Below are positions 8,281 to 17,689 of a DNA stretch of 64,000 nucleotides, in pieces. The translations under genes and the position numbers were made by a program. Under the pieces are notes generated by a model, which saw nothing but the letters and a program-made list of their open reading frames with translations, had not been told where the DNA came from and ran no database searches. Within the stretch, counting starts at the first letter, position 1, and the number at the start of each line of letters is the position of its first letter. This stretch comes from Thermosynechococcus sp. CL-1. GTDB taxonomy: Bacteria; Cyanobacteriota; Cyanobacteriia; Thermosynechococcales; Thermosynechococcaceae. Location: NCBI RefSeq assembly GCF_008386235.1, contig NZ_CP040671.1, positions 62,001-126,000 on the forward strand, read 5' to 3'.

Positions 8281-11200
8281 TTAGGCTTGATCTTCAGTAT
8301 TTTCAACGCGGAACCGTTCCACCGATGCTTGCAAGTTGCGTGCCACACTCACTAGACCTTGCAACGAGTCAGACACCCGCTGTGCCTCCTGAGAGGTGGC
8401 CTGCGCTGTCAACTCAATGGATTGCATCACCTGAGCCATGGCTCGCGCCGATTCTGTTTGCTCGACCGTAGCGTTGGTAATCGAGCGCACAAGGGTATCA
8501 ATTTGCGACGACACTTGGATGATGTCCTCAAGGGCATGCTTGGCCTGTTCTGCTCGCTTGGTGCCCTCAATCACCTGCTGTGTGCCCTCTTCCATGGCGG
8601 TCATCACCGCACCGGTCTCGCTTTGAATTTGCAACACAATCTGTTCAATTTCCTTTGAGGCCTTAGCTGACCGGTCTGCCAGTTGCCGCACCTCATCGGC
8701 GACCACCGCAAACCCCCGACCTGCTTCCCCAGCTCGTGCGGCCTCAATACTGGCGTTCAAGGCCAACAGGTTCGTGCGGTTGGCGATCGACGAGATCACA
8801 CCGACAATCTTGGCAATCTCTTGGGAAGATTCCGCTAGGCGCTTCACCTTGCGGGTAGTCTCGGCCACCGTTTCCCGAATCTGCAAAATACCCGCCACTG
8901 TGCGTTCCACCGCCTCACCACCACGGAGGGCTGTTTCTGAAGCATTGCGTGCCACCTCATTAGCTTCTTGGGCACTTTCGGCCACCCGCTGAATGGCGTT
9001 GGTCATCATCTGCACCGAGTTCAGGGTGACCGCTAGCTCCTCCGCTTGCCGCAGAGCATCTGCTGAGAGACTACGGGCAAAGGTTTCGTTTTCTGCGGCA
9101 CCGCGACTCACCTGCTGGGCGGCAATTTTCACCTGTTGCACAATCGTCCGCAGGTTGTGAATTGTCAGGTTAAAGGAGTCGGCCACTGCGCCGAGCACGT
9201 CCGCTGTCACTTCCGCTTGTACGGTCAGGTCACCGCGGGCGGCACCCTCCACATCATCGAGGAGTCGGATCACTTGGCGCTGTAAATCATCCCGCTGCCG
9301 TTCGTTTTCCTCTGCTTTTTTCTGGGCATCAGCAGTAATTTGCTGGATGGTATCCGTCATTTGGTTAAAGCTTTGTGCCAAGAGTCCCAGTTCATCGTTA
9401 CTGGTGACCGGCACCCGCGCCGTCATATCACCAGCAATCACGGCATTACACTGTGCCTGCAAATCTGTACAGAAGCGCTTGATGCGGCTGACACTGCGCT
9501 GCCCCATGGCATAGACGGCCACCCCGGCGGTGAGACCAGCAGCAGTACCACTCACTAAAGGCGCAGGGCCGGAGGCACTAAAGCCTAAACTAACGGCACC
9601 CGCAGCCAAGGCGGAAAGGACACCGCTGGTTACGGCTGAGGTAATGTTTTGCTGGCCAAAGGAACTCGTGGCCGTTGAGGTTGCTGGGACTGTTCTAGCC
9701 ACAGGACGAGGACTACGGGAAGGTGTTGGCGCAGTAGCCGCTGGTGCTGCAACGGGTACTTGCTCGGTAAAGGCTGACAGATCCTGACTTGCTGGAGGGG
9801 GTGGGGTTTCAGCGCGGCTAGCGGTGCTTTGGCTCAGGCTGAGGCTAAAATCGGCCAAGTCCTCAAGACTTTGCTGGCTGAGATCAAATTCATCCGGTAA
9901 AACTGCAAAGGTCTCGGTGCCGGCATCGGCCATCACGGTGGCATCTGAGCCAACAGCCCCCATGCCATGTACTTGAGGATTGGCAATGGTCATTTCATCA
10001 TCAAATCCCGCACCGGAGAGATCTGCATTGCCAAAGGAGAGATCCTCTAGGTCAAAGTCGGCAATGGATTCAAAGGGTTCAGCACCACCAGAGCTCGCTT
10101 CCCCTTGCGCGATCGCTGGCGCCTCTGGCTCCCTAACGGTTTCACCTGCGGGAAACTCAGACATGGCGATCGTCTGCTCATCCTCAAAAGTAGCGGGGTC
10201 AAAGGCCTCAGGAGACAGGGGTTCTGCCACAATATCTGGGGCTTCAAAAGCCTCAGGGGAAGCTGAGAAGTCACCAAAGAGATCGTCTTCCTCCTCGGCT
10301 GCATCAGAAGAACCGAATTCGGGCTGCGGCAACAATTCAATGGCATCTGCCGCCTCATTGGTCAACAAATCACTGATACCAGCGGCAGAGGTAGAGACTT
10401 CAGGAACATTGGTCTCAACGGATTCCGTCAGATTTGGCAAGAGGCTCTCTTCAGAAATGCTGGCTGCTGGGGCTTCCTCAATATCGCCAAAGAGACTTTC
10501 TGCCGACATATTTGCCGCTGGGGATTCCTCAAGACCGGGAAAAAGGCTCTCTTCAGAAGCGTTGGCTTCTCCCGATTTTGTAAGCCCCCCAAAGAGAGTC
10601 TCTTCAGATACGGCTACTTCAGCAGCAAAGGGATCATCAAATGTTTCGAGGGAGGGGGACATCATTTCTTGAAACGGAGCCGCAGTACTTTCTGATGTCT
10701 CACCATCAAAAACAGGGCTGGCGGGTTCGGACGGGGTCAAAGGAGAACTTCCCATGAGCATTGTGACATCATCATCACTGATGGACTCTGTACCTAGGAG
10801 CTGCACGGATTCGCCAATGGGAATTTCTGGAATGTCCGCGACTGGCTCCTCCAAAGAATTGGCCGAAAAGGCAAAGGGATCCTGAACCGCCGCATCTTCA
10901 TCGAAGGGATTAAAGGCACCCTGTTCTAAACTGGCGCCAAATTCTTCCTCAATGCCGCCCACCTCAAGATCGTCAAAGGGGTTACTTGTCCCTAAATCGC
11001 TACCAAAGTCATCAAAGTGATCAAGACTCAATTCCTCTGAAGGGTTTGCGGCTTGGGGTTCCACAATGGGTGGCGTGGTTTGCAAAAAGGTATTGTCCCC
11101 CTGAAGTTGGGTGTGATCTCCTTGCAGGGTGGTATGGTATTCTTCGCCCCCGTTCTTGGCAGGTTCAGCAGCGGGAATCAAATCTTTAATCTTGGCAAGG

Positions 11201-11451
11201 CTCTCGTTGGCCAGATTGATCAATTCTGGATCTGTTGTGGCATTGAGAACCGCATGGTACTGCTCTTGAGCCTCGCTGTAGCGTTGTTGACAGCAGTAAA
11301 TGTGCCCCCGCAGCAGCCGTAGGTTGGGATCGCCCGGTCGGGTGCCCACCAATTGGTCAGTGATTTTGGCCGCCTCTTCATAGTTGCCTTGCACATAAGC
11401 GGCAACCGCTTTTTGATATTCTTGGGTGTGTTGGGTGCTGCTGGATGCCAT
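8281..11451 (-). CDS. Methyl-accepting chemotaxis protein, PilJ-like, with TPR head and acidic linker
   Basis: A receptor that should control the CheA kinase of this operon. The N-terminal part (residues 1-90) is TPR-like; a long acidic linker follows with repeats of about 21 residues ([33 protein letters not shown]). Two hydrophobic segments near residues 610-650 come next, then a HAMP domain from about 655, and the signalling hairpin with tip sequence near [18 protein letters not shown]. No GAF or bilin-binding domain is present, so it is not a PixJ photoreceptor. The ATG at 11451 is chosen because GGGAG stands seven bases before it; an upstream in-frame extension of 12 codons has no ribosome site. 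A gap of about 200 bases separates it from cheW. Confidence 0.88.
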   Translation of the reverse strand: MASSSTQHTQEYQKAVAAYVQGNYEEAAKITDQLVGTRPGDPNLRLLRGHIYCCQQRYSEAQEQYHAVLNATTDPELINLANESLAKIKDLIPAAEPAKNGGEEYHTTLQGDHTQLQGDNTFLQTTPPIVEPQAANPSEELSLDHFDDFGSDLGTSNPFDDLEVGGIEEEFGASLEQGAFNPFDEDAAVQDPFAFSANSLEEPVADIPEIPIGESVQLLGTESISDDDVTMLMGSSPLTPSEPASPVFDGETSESTAAPFQEMMSPSLETFDDPFAAEVAVSEETLFGGLTKSGEANASEESLFPGLEESPAANMSAESLFGDIEEAPAASISEESLLPNLTESVETNVPEVSTSAAGISDLLTNEAADAIELLPQPEFGSSDAAEEEDDLFGDFSASPEAFEAPDIVAEPLSPEAFDPATFEDEQTIAMSEFPAGETVREPEAPAIAQGEASSGGAEPFESIADFDLEDLSFGNADLSGAGFDDEMTIANPQVHGMGAVGSDATVMADAGTETFAVLPDEFDLSQQSLEDLADFSLSLSQSTASRAETPPPPASQDLSAFTEQVPVAAPAATAPTPSRSPRPVARTVPATSTATSSFGQQNITSAVTSGVLSALAAGAVSLGFSASGPAPLVSGTAAGLTAGVAVYAMGQRSVSRIKRFCTDLQAQCNAVIAGDMTARVPVTSNDELGLLAQSFNQMTDTIQQITADAQKKAEENERQRDDLQRQVIRLLDDVEGAARGDLTVQAEVTADVLGAVADSFNLTIHNLRTIVQQVKIAAQQVSRGAAENETFARSLSADALRQAEELAVTLNSVQMMTNAIQRVAESAQEANEVARNASETALRGGEAVERTVAGILQIRETVAETTRKVKRLAESSQEIAKIVGVISSIANRTNLLALNASIEAARAGEAGRGFAVVADEVRQLADRSAKASKEIEQIVLQIQSETGAVMTAMEEGTQQVIEGTKRAEQAKHALEDIIQVSSQIDTLVRSITNATVEQTESARAMAQVMQSIELTAQATSQEAQRVSDSLQGLVSVARNLQASVERFRVENTEDQA

Positions 11452-11650
11452 GGGCTTACTCCCAGAATGGATGATGACAAGGGGCAAAGAATTCTTAAGG
11501 ACTACATCAAGGAAGCTTTAATTACAAAGTATGCGCCAATCCTTGGGAAAGATATCACGGGGGTGTTAATTTTCCTAAAGTGACTGGTGTTGATGAGTTC
11601 CATGGTGACACTTGAGCACGAGTGTCCATTGAGATTCTACTTTTTCTAGT

Positions 11651-12181
11651 TTAGAGTCCCCAACGAGCACTGCGTAAAATGGCGAGGGGATCCAAAAGCT
11701 TAACAATGTCCTGTTGCTCGGCATCAAAAACCCATTCGCCACGGACAAAGGGAGCCATCTGATCGCTGACATGGGTCGCGGGCTTAATGGTGTCATTGTT
11801 GAGCCACTCCATGCCTCGGACTTGATGAACTGCTAGCCCTACCATTAACTCATCATCTTCAATGGCAATAATCGATAGCTCAGAGCGATCGGTATTCAAG
11901 GGGGTGTCATCGCCAAGAAACTTACCGGTATCCGCGACCCAAATCACCTGCCCCCGCAAGTTCAAAATCCCCAGTAGCAGATTGGAGGTATTGGGCACTG
12001 GTGTAATGCGATCGGGAGTCACGGCCACAACTTCGCGTACCCCAATAGCCGGTAGGGCTAGGGTATCACCGCTAGGGATGGTAAAGAGGATATGCAAATC
12101 CCCCTCTGGGGTTCTGAGGTCATCGATATTGCCACTTTCGATGGGGGCATTGGTTGCGAGTAAGTCTGAGCTACTAAACAT
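11651..12181 (-). CDS. CheW-type coupling protein (PilI-like)
   Basis: A 176-residue single CheW domain, which links the receptor to the CheA kinase in the cytoplasm. Recognisable features are the beta strands around LALPAIGVREVV, the LLGILNLRGQVIWVAD segment typical of CheW, and the C-terminal half carrying DDELMVGLAVHQVRGM. The ATG at 12181 is preferred over a start 25 codons earlier because the longer form would run back into the CheY gene. It begins four bases after the CheY stop and uses the GAGG at that gene's end as ribosome site. The order CheY, CheW, receptor, CheA matches the Synechocystis pilH-pilI-pilJ arrangement. Confidence 0.88.
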   Translation of the reverse strand: MFSSSDLLATNAPIESGNIDDLRTPEGDLHILFTIPSGDTLALPAIGVREVVAVTPDRITPVPNTSNLLLGILNLRGQVIWVADTGKFLGDDTPLNTDRSELSIIAIEDDELMVGLAVHQVRGMEWLNNDTIKPATHVSDQMAPFVRGEWVFDAEQQDIVKLLDPLAILRSARWGL

Positions 12182-12185
12182 TTTT

Positions 12186-12551
12186 TTAGCCTCGCAAGAG
12201 TTGCTTGATGGTGCCAACCAGTTCTTTGGGGTCAAAGGGCTTCGTAATGTACGCATCAGCCCCCTGTTTCATGCCCCAATAGCGATCAAACTCCTCACCT
12301 TTGGAGCTACAGATCACCACGGGAATGGATTGGGTGCGGGGGTCGGACTTAATTTGGCGACAGACTTCATACCCATTCATGCGGGGCATGACAATGTCGA
12401 GGACAACCACATCGGGCGTGCTCTGCTGCAATTGCTCCATTGCCTCGACACCATCGGTGGCAACGGTTACTTCAAAGCCTGTTTTCGCCAGCAATTCGCT
12501 GATCATTTCCCGCTGGGGTGGACTATCTTCGACAACTAAGACTTTACTCAT
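12186..12551 (-). CDS. CheY-like single-domain response regulator (PilH-like)
   Basis: A 121-residue receiver domain with no output domain. The acidic pair ED at residues 7-8 of MSKVLVVEDSP, the phospho-acceptor Asp in VVLDIVMPRMNG, the conserved Ser/Thr in VVICSSKGEE and the Lys in YITKPFDPKE are all present, so it should be phosphorylated by the CheA kinase. It is the second regulator of the pathway next to the PatA-type protein encoded upstream. In related cyanobacterial systems such proteins modulate type IV pilus activity and motility direction. Confidence 0.9.
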   Translation of the reverse strand: MSKVLVVEDSPPQREMISELLAKTGFEVTVATDGVEAMEQLQQSTPDVVVLDIVMPRMNGYEVCRQIKSDPRTQSIPVVICSSKGEEFDRYWGMKQGADAYITKPFDPKELVGTIKQLLRG

Positions 12552-12631
12552 AGGGGGTTACACGTAGAATTAAGGGTTTGCTTTATATTGTAAAAGCCTA
12601 AGAGGTTGACAGGTTGATGATAGCTAACCTG

Positions 12632-13822
12632 CTAACGGGGCGTCTCAAGGCCTGATTTTGGTTCTAGCACGTCGCCAAAGGACTCGTCTGTTAAGGAGGT
12701 CACAGGTGGGGCTGCACCAATGTAATGGTGCGTAATTGTTAACAATTCTTGAGTTGAAAAGGGCTTGCTGAGGTAATCAGTGGCACCGGCCACTTTGGCG
12801 CGCAGGCGATCGCTCCAACCCACGAGGCTAGTCAGCATAATAATCGGCGTATAACGGAAGCGAGGGGTGTGTCGCAGAAGGGTGCAAAATTCGTAGCCAT
12901 CCAATTCGGGCATGGCAATATCGAGGAAAATCAGGTCGGGGTTGAGTTGGAAAATGAGACTCAAGGCCGTTAAGGGGTGGGCGATCGCCGTCGCTTCATA
13001 CCCTGCGGCTTGTAGGGTGGATTCAACCACTTGACGGACGGTGGCGGCATCATCCACACACACGACCCGGGGCGATCGCCGCCAAGAGAGGGGGGGAAAG
13101 GTACGGGTGTGGCCATTGGTTCCCCAAGAACTGACTTGTAAGTACCCTTGATGGAGATAGGGCAGCAGGAGTTTGCCCACCGTCACGCCATCTCGTCCCA
13201 GTTGCCGACTCAGACGGCGCAAGGTGATCCGCTCGCGCACGAAGGGTTCCAGTTGGCGAAACCACTGATCCGCTGGATCGTTGCCTGTGGGTTTAATATC
13301 CGTCAGTTCGAGGGATTGATCAAGGGAACGCAACTCTGGATGTAGTTTTTTCCATTCCCGCAGATGACTCAGGCTGTCATTGAGCAGCATTGTCAGGGAG
13401 AGATTGTGCCATTGGGGGGTGAGGGGACTCGCACTATAAAACTTGAACCAAGCGCGATTGAGGCTAACAACGTCAAAGAGACTCTCCCGCAGCAGCGCCC
13501 GCCACACGCTATGGATTTGATTGAGCTTGCAGTGATCGAGGAGCCACCACAGGCATTCGTATTCCACCCAACTGGCACCAGCTTTGCTTTCGATGAAGCT
13601 ATCGGGACTCGGCCAAGGAATGCCCTGCCCATAGAGCAGATCCTGCAACCGCTCTAAACTGTGGCTGTGGCGATCGGCAATATACACTAAGTGGCCATGA
13701 GTCAAAAAGAGAAGCCACGTCTGACCGGCATCATCTTCGAGGTAGAGTTCCCCGGTGCGCTGGCCAAGGGCAAGGGTTTGGCACAGCGTGTAAATATCCG
13801 TATCGTTGAGGCATCCTTCCAT
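12632..13822 (-). CDS. PatA-type response regulator (PilG-like)
   Basis: A 396-residue protein with an N-terminal DUF4388/PatA domain (residues about 1-150, with GELYLEDDAGQTWLLF), a helical middle segment and a C-terminal receiver. The receiver keeps VDDAATVRQVV with its acidic pair, the phospho-acceptor Asp in LIFLDIAMPELDG, Thr in IIMLTSL and the SKPF lysine. PatA-type regulators head the pil and pix chemotaxis operons of cyanobacteria and are targets of the CheA kinase. The gene lies 80 bases upstream of the CheY gene in the same direction. Confidence 0.85.
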   Translation of the reverse strand: MEGCLNDTDIYTLCQTLALGQRTGELYLEDDAGQTWLLFLTHGHLVYIADRHSHSLERLQDLLYGQGIPWPSPDSFIESKAGASWVEYECLWWLLDHCKLNQIHSVWRALLRESLFDVVSLNRAWFKFYSASPLTPQWHNLSLTMLLNDSLSHLREWKKLHPELRSLDQSLELTDIKPTGNDPADQWFRQLEPFVRERITLRRLSRQLGRDGVTVGKLLLPYLHQGYLQVSSWGTNGHTRTFPPLSWRRSPRVVCVDDAATVRQVVESTLQAAGYEATAIAHPLTALSLIFQLNPDLIFLDIAMPELDGYEFCTLLRHTPRFRYTPIIMLTSLVGWSDRLRAKVAGATDYLSKPFSTQELLTITHHYIGAAPPVTSLTDESFGDVLEPKSGLETPR

Positions 13823-13879
13823 GGCGCTATTATAGCGATCGCCAGCGGGCTGACCGCGACACCGGATAGTCAGTCTCAG

Positions 13880-14515
13880 TTAGCGCTGGGTATAGCTAGA
13901 GAGCAATTGCACCAGTTGCTTCACAAGGGCTTCCTGATCGCGATTGATCTGGGGAAAGTTAAAGTCATCGCGAATATGAACCTCAAAGCCCGGCACCACC
14001 TCAATGCGCTTCCAAGATTCTGGTTGCGGTGAATGGCTCGGGGGCGGTACCTCGCGGCGGCTGACACTGGGACTGACGCGCATGGGTTCCCCATAGCGAT
14101 GCTCGGAGCGGTCTTGTACCTGTTGCAAAAAGGCCAAAGCTGGGTTGATCGGGGGTGGATTCAATTGCAGATGAACCCCTTGCTCAAGGAGTGCCCGCAG
14201 TTCTGGGGTGCTCATGCGATACACCAGCTTGTAAATGGCACCTGCGGTATAGCCCTCCATCAACAGCCGCCGCACCACCAGCAATTGCACCAGGTGGCGA
14301 TAGCCGTAGCGCCCTTCGCGGCCAATGCGAGCGGGACGGTCAATCAATTTGCAGGAGGTGTAATGGCGCACCAGACGCGGGTTGACCTCTTCCAAAACAC
14401 GGTTTTTGGAATCCTCCTGGGGGAGGTGCTGGGGTAAGAGTTCGTTGGCGATTTCCACCAACTCATCTAATGACCATTGATCCTGAACGTGGATGAAATC
14501 TTGAATTGTTGCCAT
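13880..14515 (-). CDS. MerR-like DNA-binding regulator
   Basis: A 211-residue protein. Residues about 40-95 form a MerR-type winged helix: NPRLVRHYTSCKLIDRP, then GREGRYGYRHLVQLLVVR and LMEGYTAGAIYKLV. The remainder (100-211) is Pro/Gln rich and ends in a helix; no effector or metal-binding cysteines are seen. It is the first gene of the leftward chemotaxis cluster, 57 bases before the PatA-type gene, so it may regulate the operon or itself. The ATG at 14515 is chosen over the TTG three codons upstream. No clear ribosome site precedes either start. Confidence 0.7.
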   Translation of the reverse strand: MATIQDFIHVQDQWSLDELVEIANELLPQHLPQEDSKNRVLEEVNPRLVRHYTSCKLIDRPARIGREGRYGYRHLVQLLVVRRLLMEGYTAGAIYKLVYRMSTPELRALLEQGVHLQLNPPPINPALAFLQQVQDRSEHRYGEPMRVSPSVSRREVPPPSHSPQPESWKRIEVVPGFEVHIRDDFNFPQINRDQEALVKQLVQLLSSYTQR

Positions 14516-14689
14516 GATGAACAAACACAGCCTTTTTTGAACGAAAAAACAAAGAAGTCAGTTAGCGAGGAATTTCCCTGTCCCAGATAGAGCGCAAGGG
14601 CGCCCCTAGAGCAGGAGTGAAACTATATTATCGTATTTTTTTGGTTCTGTATCATTTTGGGTCTCATGTAGTCTTACAATTATCAAGGA

Positions 14690-14831
14690 AGGTAAACACC
14701 TGAATATTGCAAGGCTACAGAGAATTCAACGCAACGTGAAGCTGCATTGTGACACCAAAACAATTTATTTGATGCTAGCATACAGCGTTTGGTGTTGAGG
14801 GAAGTTGTCCCAAAAATTACTGGGATTTTTG
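14690..14831 (+). ncRNA. Possible intergenic small RNA
   Basis: Two structures on the plus strand suggest an RNA that no flanking gene explains. ACACCAAA (14752-14759) pairs perfectly with TTTGGTGT (14788-14795), and the loop holds the ten-base palindrome ATGCTAGCAT (14772-14781). Directly after comes TCCCA / TGGGA (14808-14812, 14821-14825) followed by five T residues, the layout of a weak intrinsic terminator. Both flanking genes run leftward, so a rightward terminator here has no known client. The 5' end is a guess and no promoter was identified. Confidence 0.25.
14808..14830 (+). terminator. Weak intrinsic terminator-like hairpin, rightward
   Basis: A five-base stem TCCCA/TGGGA with an eight-base loop followed by TTTTT. 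The T tract is on the plus strand only; read leftward, downstream of aroA, no T tract follows the stem. The stem is short, so termination would be inefficient. Confidence 0.35.
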
Positions 14832-14836
14832 TGTTG

Positions 14837-16159
14837 TCAAGCAATTTGTTGCAGAATTGTTACAAATTCAGGATAGGAGACGGCTGCCGCACTGGCGTTG
14901 TGAATGTGGCTGGTTCCTGTGGCATTGAGGGCAGCGATCGCCAGACTCATGGCCATGCGATGATCGCCGTAGGTTTCCACATGGGTGCCTTGCAGGGGTA
15001 CGCCCCCCTGAATATCGAGGCCATCACTGAGTTCAGTGACCTTAGCGCCCATTTTTTGCAATTCTGTGGCCACGGCCTTGAGGCGATCGCTTTCCTTCAC
15101 CCGTAGTTCTGCTGCATCGCGAATTTCGGTGATCCCTTCAGCAAAGGCAGCAGCCACAGCCAAAATCGGAATCTCATCAATCAAGCGAGGAATCAATTCA
15201 CCGCCAATACGGGTTCCCTGCAGCCTCGCCGATCGCACCCGCAGATCTGCCACTGGTTCGCCTGTGACGAGCCGCTCATTTTCAAGGGTAATCTCGGCTC
15301 CCATTGCCCAAAGCACATCGAGAATGCCGGTGCGGGTGGGGTTAACTCCCACATTGGTCAGCACTAATTCTGAATCAGGGGTAATGGAGGCTGCCACCAA
15401 CCAAAAGGCGGCTGAACTGATGTCGCCGGGCACAATCACCTTCTGACCCTTTAAGACCGCAGGTCCTTCAAGACTCACCGTACAGGTGGCCTCATCCACG
15501 CTCAAACAGGCACCAAAGGCCTGAAGCATACGTTCACTGTGATCTCGTGAGCGGTGGGGTTCGCGAATAATGGTGGTGCCTTCGGTGTGGAGGGCGGCGA
15601 GCAATAGCGCTGATTTCACCTGAGCGGAGGCAATGGGACTGGAGTAGGTGATTGGCTCTAAGGGCTGCCCCAAAACGGCCAAGGGGGCACGGCTGTGGTG
15701 TTGACGCCCCCAAATCTGGGCACCCATCTGCATCAAGGGTGTGACGACCCGTGCCATGGGGCGCGATCGCAATGAGGCATCCCCAGTCATCGTAAAAAAG
15801 CGACCTGTTTGCGCTGCCAATACCCCCAACAACAACCGCATCGTTGTACCAGAATTGCCGGCATTCAGGACATCCACGGGTTCTTGGAGATGGCCAATTC
15901 CCAAGCCTTGAACCGTGACTGCTGTGGCATTGAGATCTGAAATCTCGGCACCAAGGGCACGAAAACAGGCGGCGGTACTACAGGTATCTTCACCCACGAG
16001 CAGGCCTTCAATATGGGTAGTGCCCTCTGCCATTGCCCCCAACATCAGGGCACGGTGGGAAATGGATTTATCTCCCGGTACCTGGAGGGTGCCCTGCAGG
16101 GGATGGCCATCGGCCTGAATTTGCCAAGTGTCGTCGGATGTAATCTGAATCACCGCCAT
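14837..16159 (-). CDS. aroA: 3-phosphoshikimate 1-carboxyvinyltransferase (EPSP synthase)
   Basis: Sixth step of the shikimate pathway: joins phosphoenolpyruvate to shikimate 3-phosphate, giving EPSP for aromatic amino acids, quinones and folate. The 440-residue length is normal. Substrate-binding motifs are present: [18 protein letters not shown] near residue 30, [13 protein letters not shown] near 100, the RSRPM arginine segment, the catalytic-region Asp in [12 protein letters not shown] and ESDRL towards the end. The G-x-A motif GAMAEG is the kind seen in several bacterial enzymes. It stands alone on the minus strand, about 320 bases upstream of the chemotaxis operon and just downstream of a coiled-coil gene. 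Confidence 0.95.
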   Translation of the reverse strand: MAVIQITSDDTWQIQADGHPLQGTLQVPGDKSISHRALMLGAMAEGTTHIEGLLVGEDTCSTAACFRALGAEISDLNATAVTVQGLGIGHLQEPVDVLNAGNSGTTMRLLLGVLAAQTGRFFTMTGDASLRSRPMARVVTPLMQMGAQIWGRQHHSRAPLAVLGQPLEPITYSSPIASAQVKSALLLAALHTEGTTIIREPHRSRDHSERMLQAFGACLSVDEATCTVSLEGPAVLKGQKVIVPGDISSAAFWLVAASITPDSELVLTNVGVNPTRTGILDVLWAMGAEITLENERLVTGEPVADLRVRSARLQGTRIGGELIPRLIDEIPILAVAAAFAEGITEIRDAAELRVKESDRLKAVATELQKMGAKVTELSDGLDIQGGVPLQGTHVETYGDHRMAMSLAIAALNATGTSHIHNASAAAVSYPEFVTILQQIA

Positions 16160-16207
16160 GGGACATTTGGATAAAACCGCGTTCTCGATTGTCCCACGTC
16201 TGTTGCG

Positions 16208-16750
16208 CTATAGCTCCATTGAGCGCTTCAGTTCCTCAAGGGCAGTTTGCAGTTCCAAGCGGCGAAACTCAGCTTCAATTGGGTCATTCAGGTCACTGGT
16301 CATGCGTGGTGGCGGTGGGGGCGGTGGTGGGGGCGCACTGGCGGTAGGCACACGGTTCATGATTTCTCGCCGGCGATCGCGAATCTTTTGCAGCAGCTGC
16401 TGGGTAACGGGAATTTGATTGAGGGCATTGAGGCGCTGAGTCCACAGTTGCTCGCCGCGTCGGCGTAATTCGGCCTCCCGTTGCTGTGCCAATTCCACAA
16501 GGTCGGGGCGTTGAGCTGCCATCGCCGTTTGGATGCGATCGCGCCAGCGGCGAATCTCGGAAACAAGGCCTAAAATTTGCTGTTCGCAGGTATTGACTTC
16601 CTGTTGCAACCGCAGTAATCGCTCTTGGGTTTCCCGTTCTTGATCCTCTAGCTCAAGGAGCAGTAGATTGAGTTCAAGCTGCGGATTGGCACGAATAAAG
16701 TCCTCGAGTTTTTGCTCTAGGAATGCATTCAAGTCGCGGAAAAAGCTCAT
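16208..16750 (-). CDS. TIGR04376-type coiled-coil protein, cyanobacterial
   Basis: A 180-residue, mostly helical and charged protein. Residues 1-140 form one or two long coiled coils (for example LLLLELEDQERETQERLLRL); then comes a run of nine prolines near residue 145 and a short C-terminal helix. The N-terminus MSFFRDLNAFLEQKLEDF and the pattern EIRRWRDRIQTA match my recollection of the cyanobacterium-specific TIGR04376 family, which is reminiscent of PspA/Vipp1-like helical proteins but of unknown role. It begins 15 bases after the upstream gene ends, so the two are probably co-transcribed. Confidence 0.65.
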   Translation of the reverse strand: MSFFRDLNAFLEQKLEDFIRANPQLELNLLLLELEDQERETQERLLRLQQEVNTCEQQILGLVSEIRRWRDRIQTAMAAQRPDLVELAQQREAELRRRGEQLWTQRLNALNQIPVTQQLLQKIRDRRREIMNRVPTASAPPPPPPPPPRMTSDLNDPIEAEFRRLELQTALEELKRSMEL

Positions 16751-16764
16751 GAGTGCCCCTTTTT

Positions 16765-17616
16765 TTAAAAACTTTGGCCAACGGTGAGGGAGCGCACTTC
16801 CCCTTGACGCCGTAGCACCGCCCGCTGATTTTGAATCTGTACCAGTTGCCAGCCGTCGTTGCCAATTGTATCGCCCACACTCAAGCGCAGTGTTTGGCCA
16901 TTGCTTTGAAAAAGAGCCACTGAGCGATCGCCCAGTTCTAAGATGCCCACCAAGGTATGCTGCGGCGGTGCGGGTGCAGGGGATGGCGGGGTGGGTGTGG
17001 GGGCAGGGCTAGGGGCTGTGACTGTAGGTAAATTGGGCAGGGTCACCGTTGGCGCGCTGGGGGCTTGGTAGACGGGAACGTAAATGCGTTCAACCGTCGG
17101 GGTGGGGGTTGAGGGGGTGGGAACCGAATTGCTGGCGATCGCCGGCGGCGAAGGGGTTGGGGTGGCGGCCTGTTGACTGAGGAGTTGAAGGGAGGTTTGC
17201 AGATACTCAGCGAAGGCCATATCGGCAGGGCTGGTGGTTGTGGTCACCGCACCCTCAGGGGCAACTGCGACCGGTTGGCGATTCAGGCTGATCCAGAGGC
17301 CAACTCCTAGGACAAAGGAGGCAATGCCAACCCCCATCAAAAAGCGATCGCCCCAAGAAAAGGCCTGCTGCGGTTGAGATCGGTGCAGCCAGCGAGAAGG
17401 TTCCGCCGGCGGTGGAGGGGGAGGAGGTGTCGTTGCTTCAAAAGGGACAAGGAGGGAAGGTTCCGGTTCTAAGACCGCTGCTAGGGATTCTGGCTCATTG
17501 AGGTCGGCCTCCACAGCGGCAAAGACTTCATCCAGCAAGCGATTGGCTTGGACATCTGTCAGACAGGTTTCCATGGTATAGGGGTCTGTCCTCTGCGGAT
17601 CATCGCTCCGTGTCAT
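16765..17616 (-). CDS. Single-pass membrane protein with Pro/Thr-rich stalk and C-terminal GspC/PilP-like domain
   Basis: About 283 residues. An acidic cytoplasmic part with a polyproline run precedes one membrane helix (about residues 92-111, FLMGVGIASFVLGVGLWISL). A long periplasmic stalk is rich in Pro, Thr and Ser (several PTPTP-type repeats), and a C-terminal beta-rich domain of about 65 residues carries HTLVGILELGDRSVALF and ends in RSLTVGQSF. Such a small domain on a stalk resembles GspC/PilP-type periplasmic domains of secretion or pilus machines, but this is only a fold-level impression. The ATG at 17616 has GAGG eight bases upstream; the open frame extends to a TTG at 17652. It is upstream of and close to the coiled-coil gene. 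Confidence 0.5.
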   Translation of the reverse strand: MTRSDDPQRTDPYTMETCLTDVQANRLLDEVFAAVEADLNEPESLAAVLEPEPSLLVPFEATTPPPPPPPAEPSRWLHRSQPQQAFSWGDRFLMGVGIASFVLGVGLWISLNRQPVAVAPEGAVTTTTSPADMAFAEYLQTSLQLLSQQAATPTPSPPAIASNSVPTPSTPTPTVERIYVPVYQAPSAPTVTLPNLPTVTAPSPAPTPTPPSPAPAPPQHTLVGILELGDRSVALFQSNGQTLRLSVGDTIGNDGWQLVQIQNQRAVLRRQGEVRSLTVGQSF

Positions 17617-17689
17617 CACCCATGCCTCACAATGATCACCAAAAACGCCCAACCTTGCCTATTTTGTTTACGATGGATGACTAAATTCT

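Larger units (their letters stand above)
14516..14836. other. Intergenic region between the regulator gene and aroA
   Basis: AT-rich stretch without a convincing protein gene. It should hold the promoter of the MerR-like gene and chemotaxis operon on the minus strand; a TAATAT-like box can be read on that strand near 14626-14633 but no good -35. On the plus strand it holds paired inverted repeats and a hairpin with a T tract, listed separately as a possible small RNA. Confidence 0.5.

Noticed and set aside
8281..11451. Assignment of the receptor as a PixJ-type phototaxis photoreceptor
   Set aside because: No GAF or bilin-binding cysteine motif between the linker and HAMP; only TPR, linker, hydrophobic segments, HAMP and signalling domain.
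12605..12632. Short inverted repeat CAGGTT/AACCTG between the PatA-type and CheY genes
   Set aside because: No T tract and only six pairs; not enough for a terminator or operator call.
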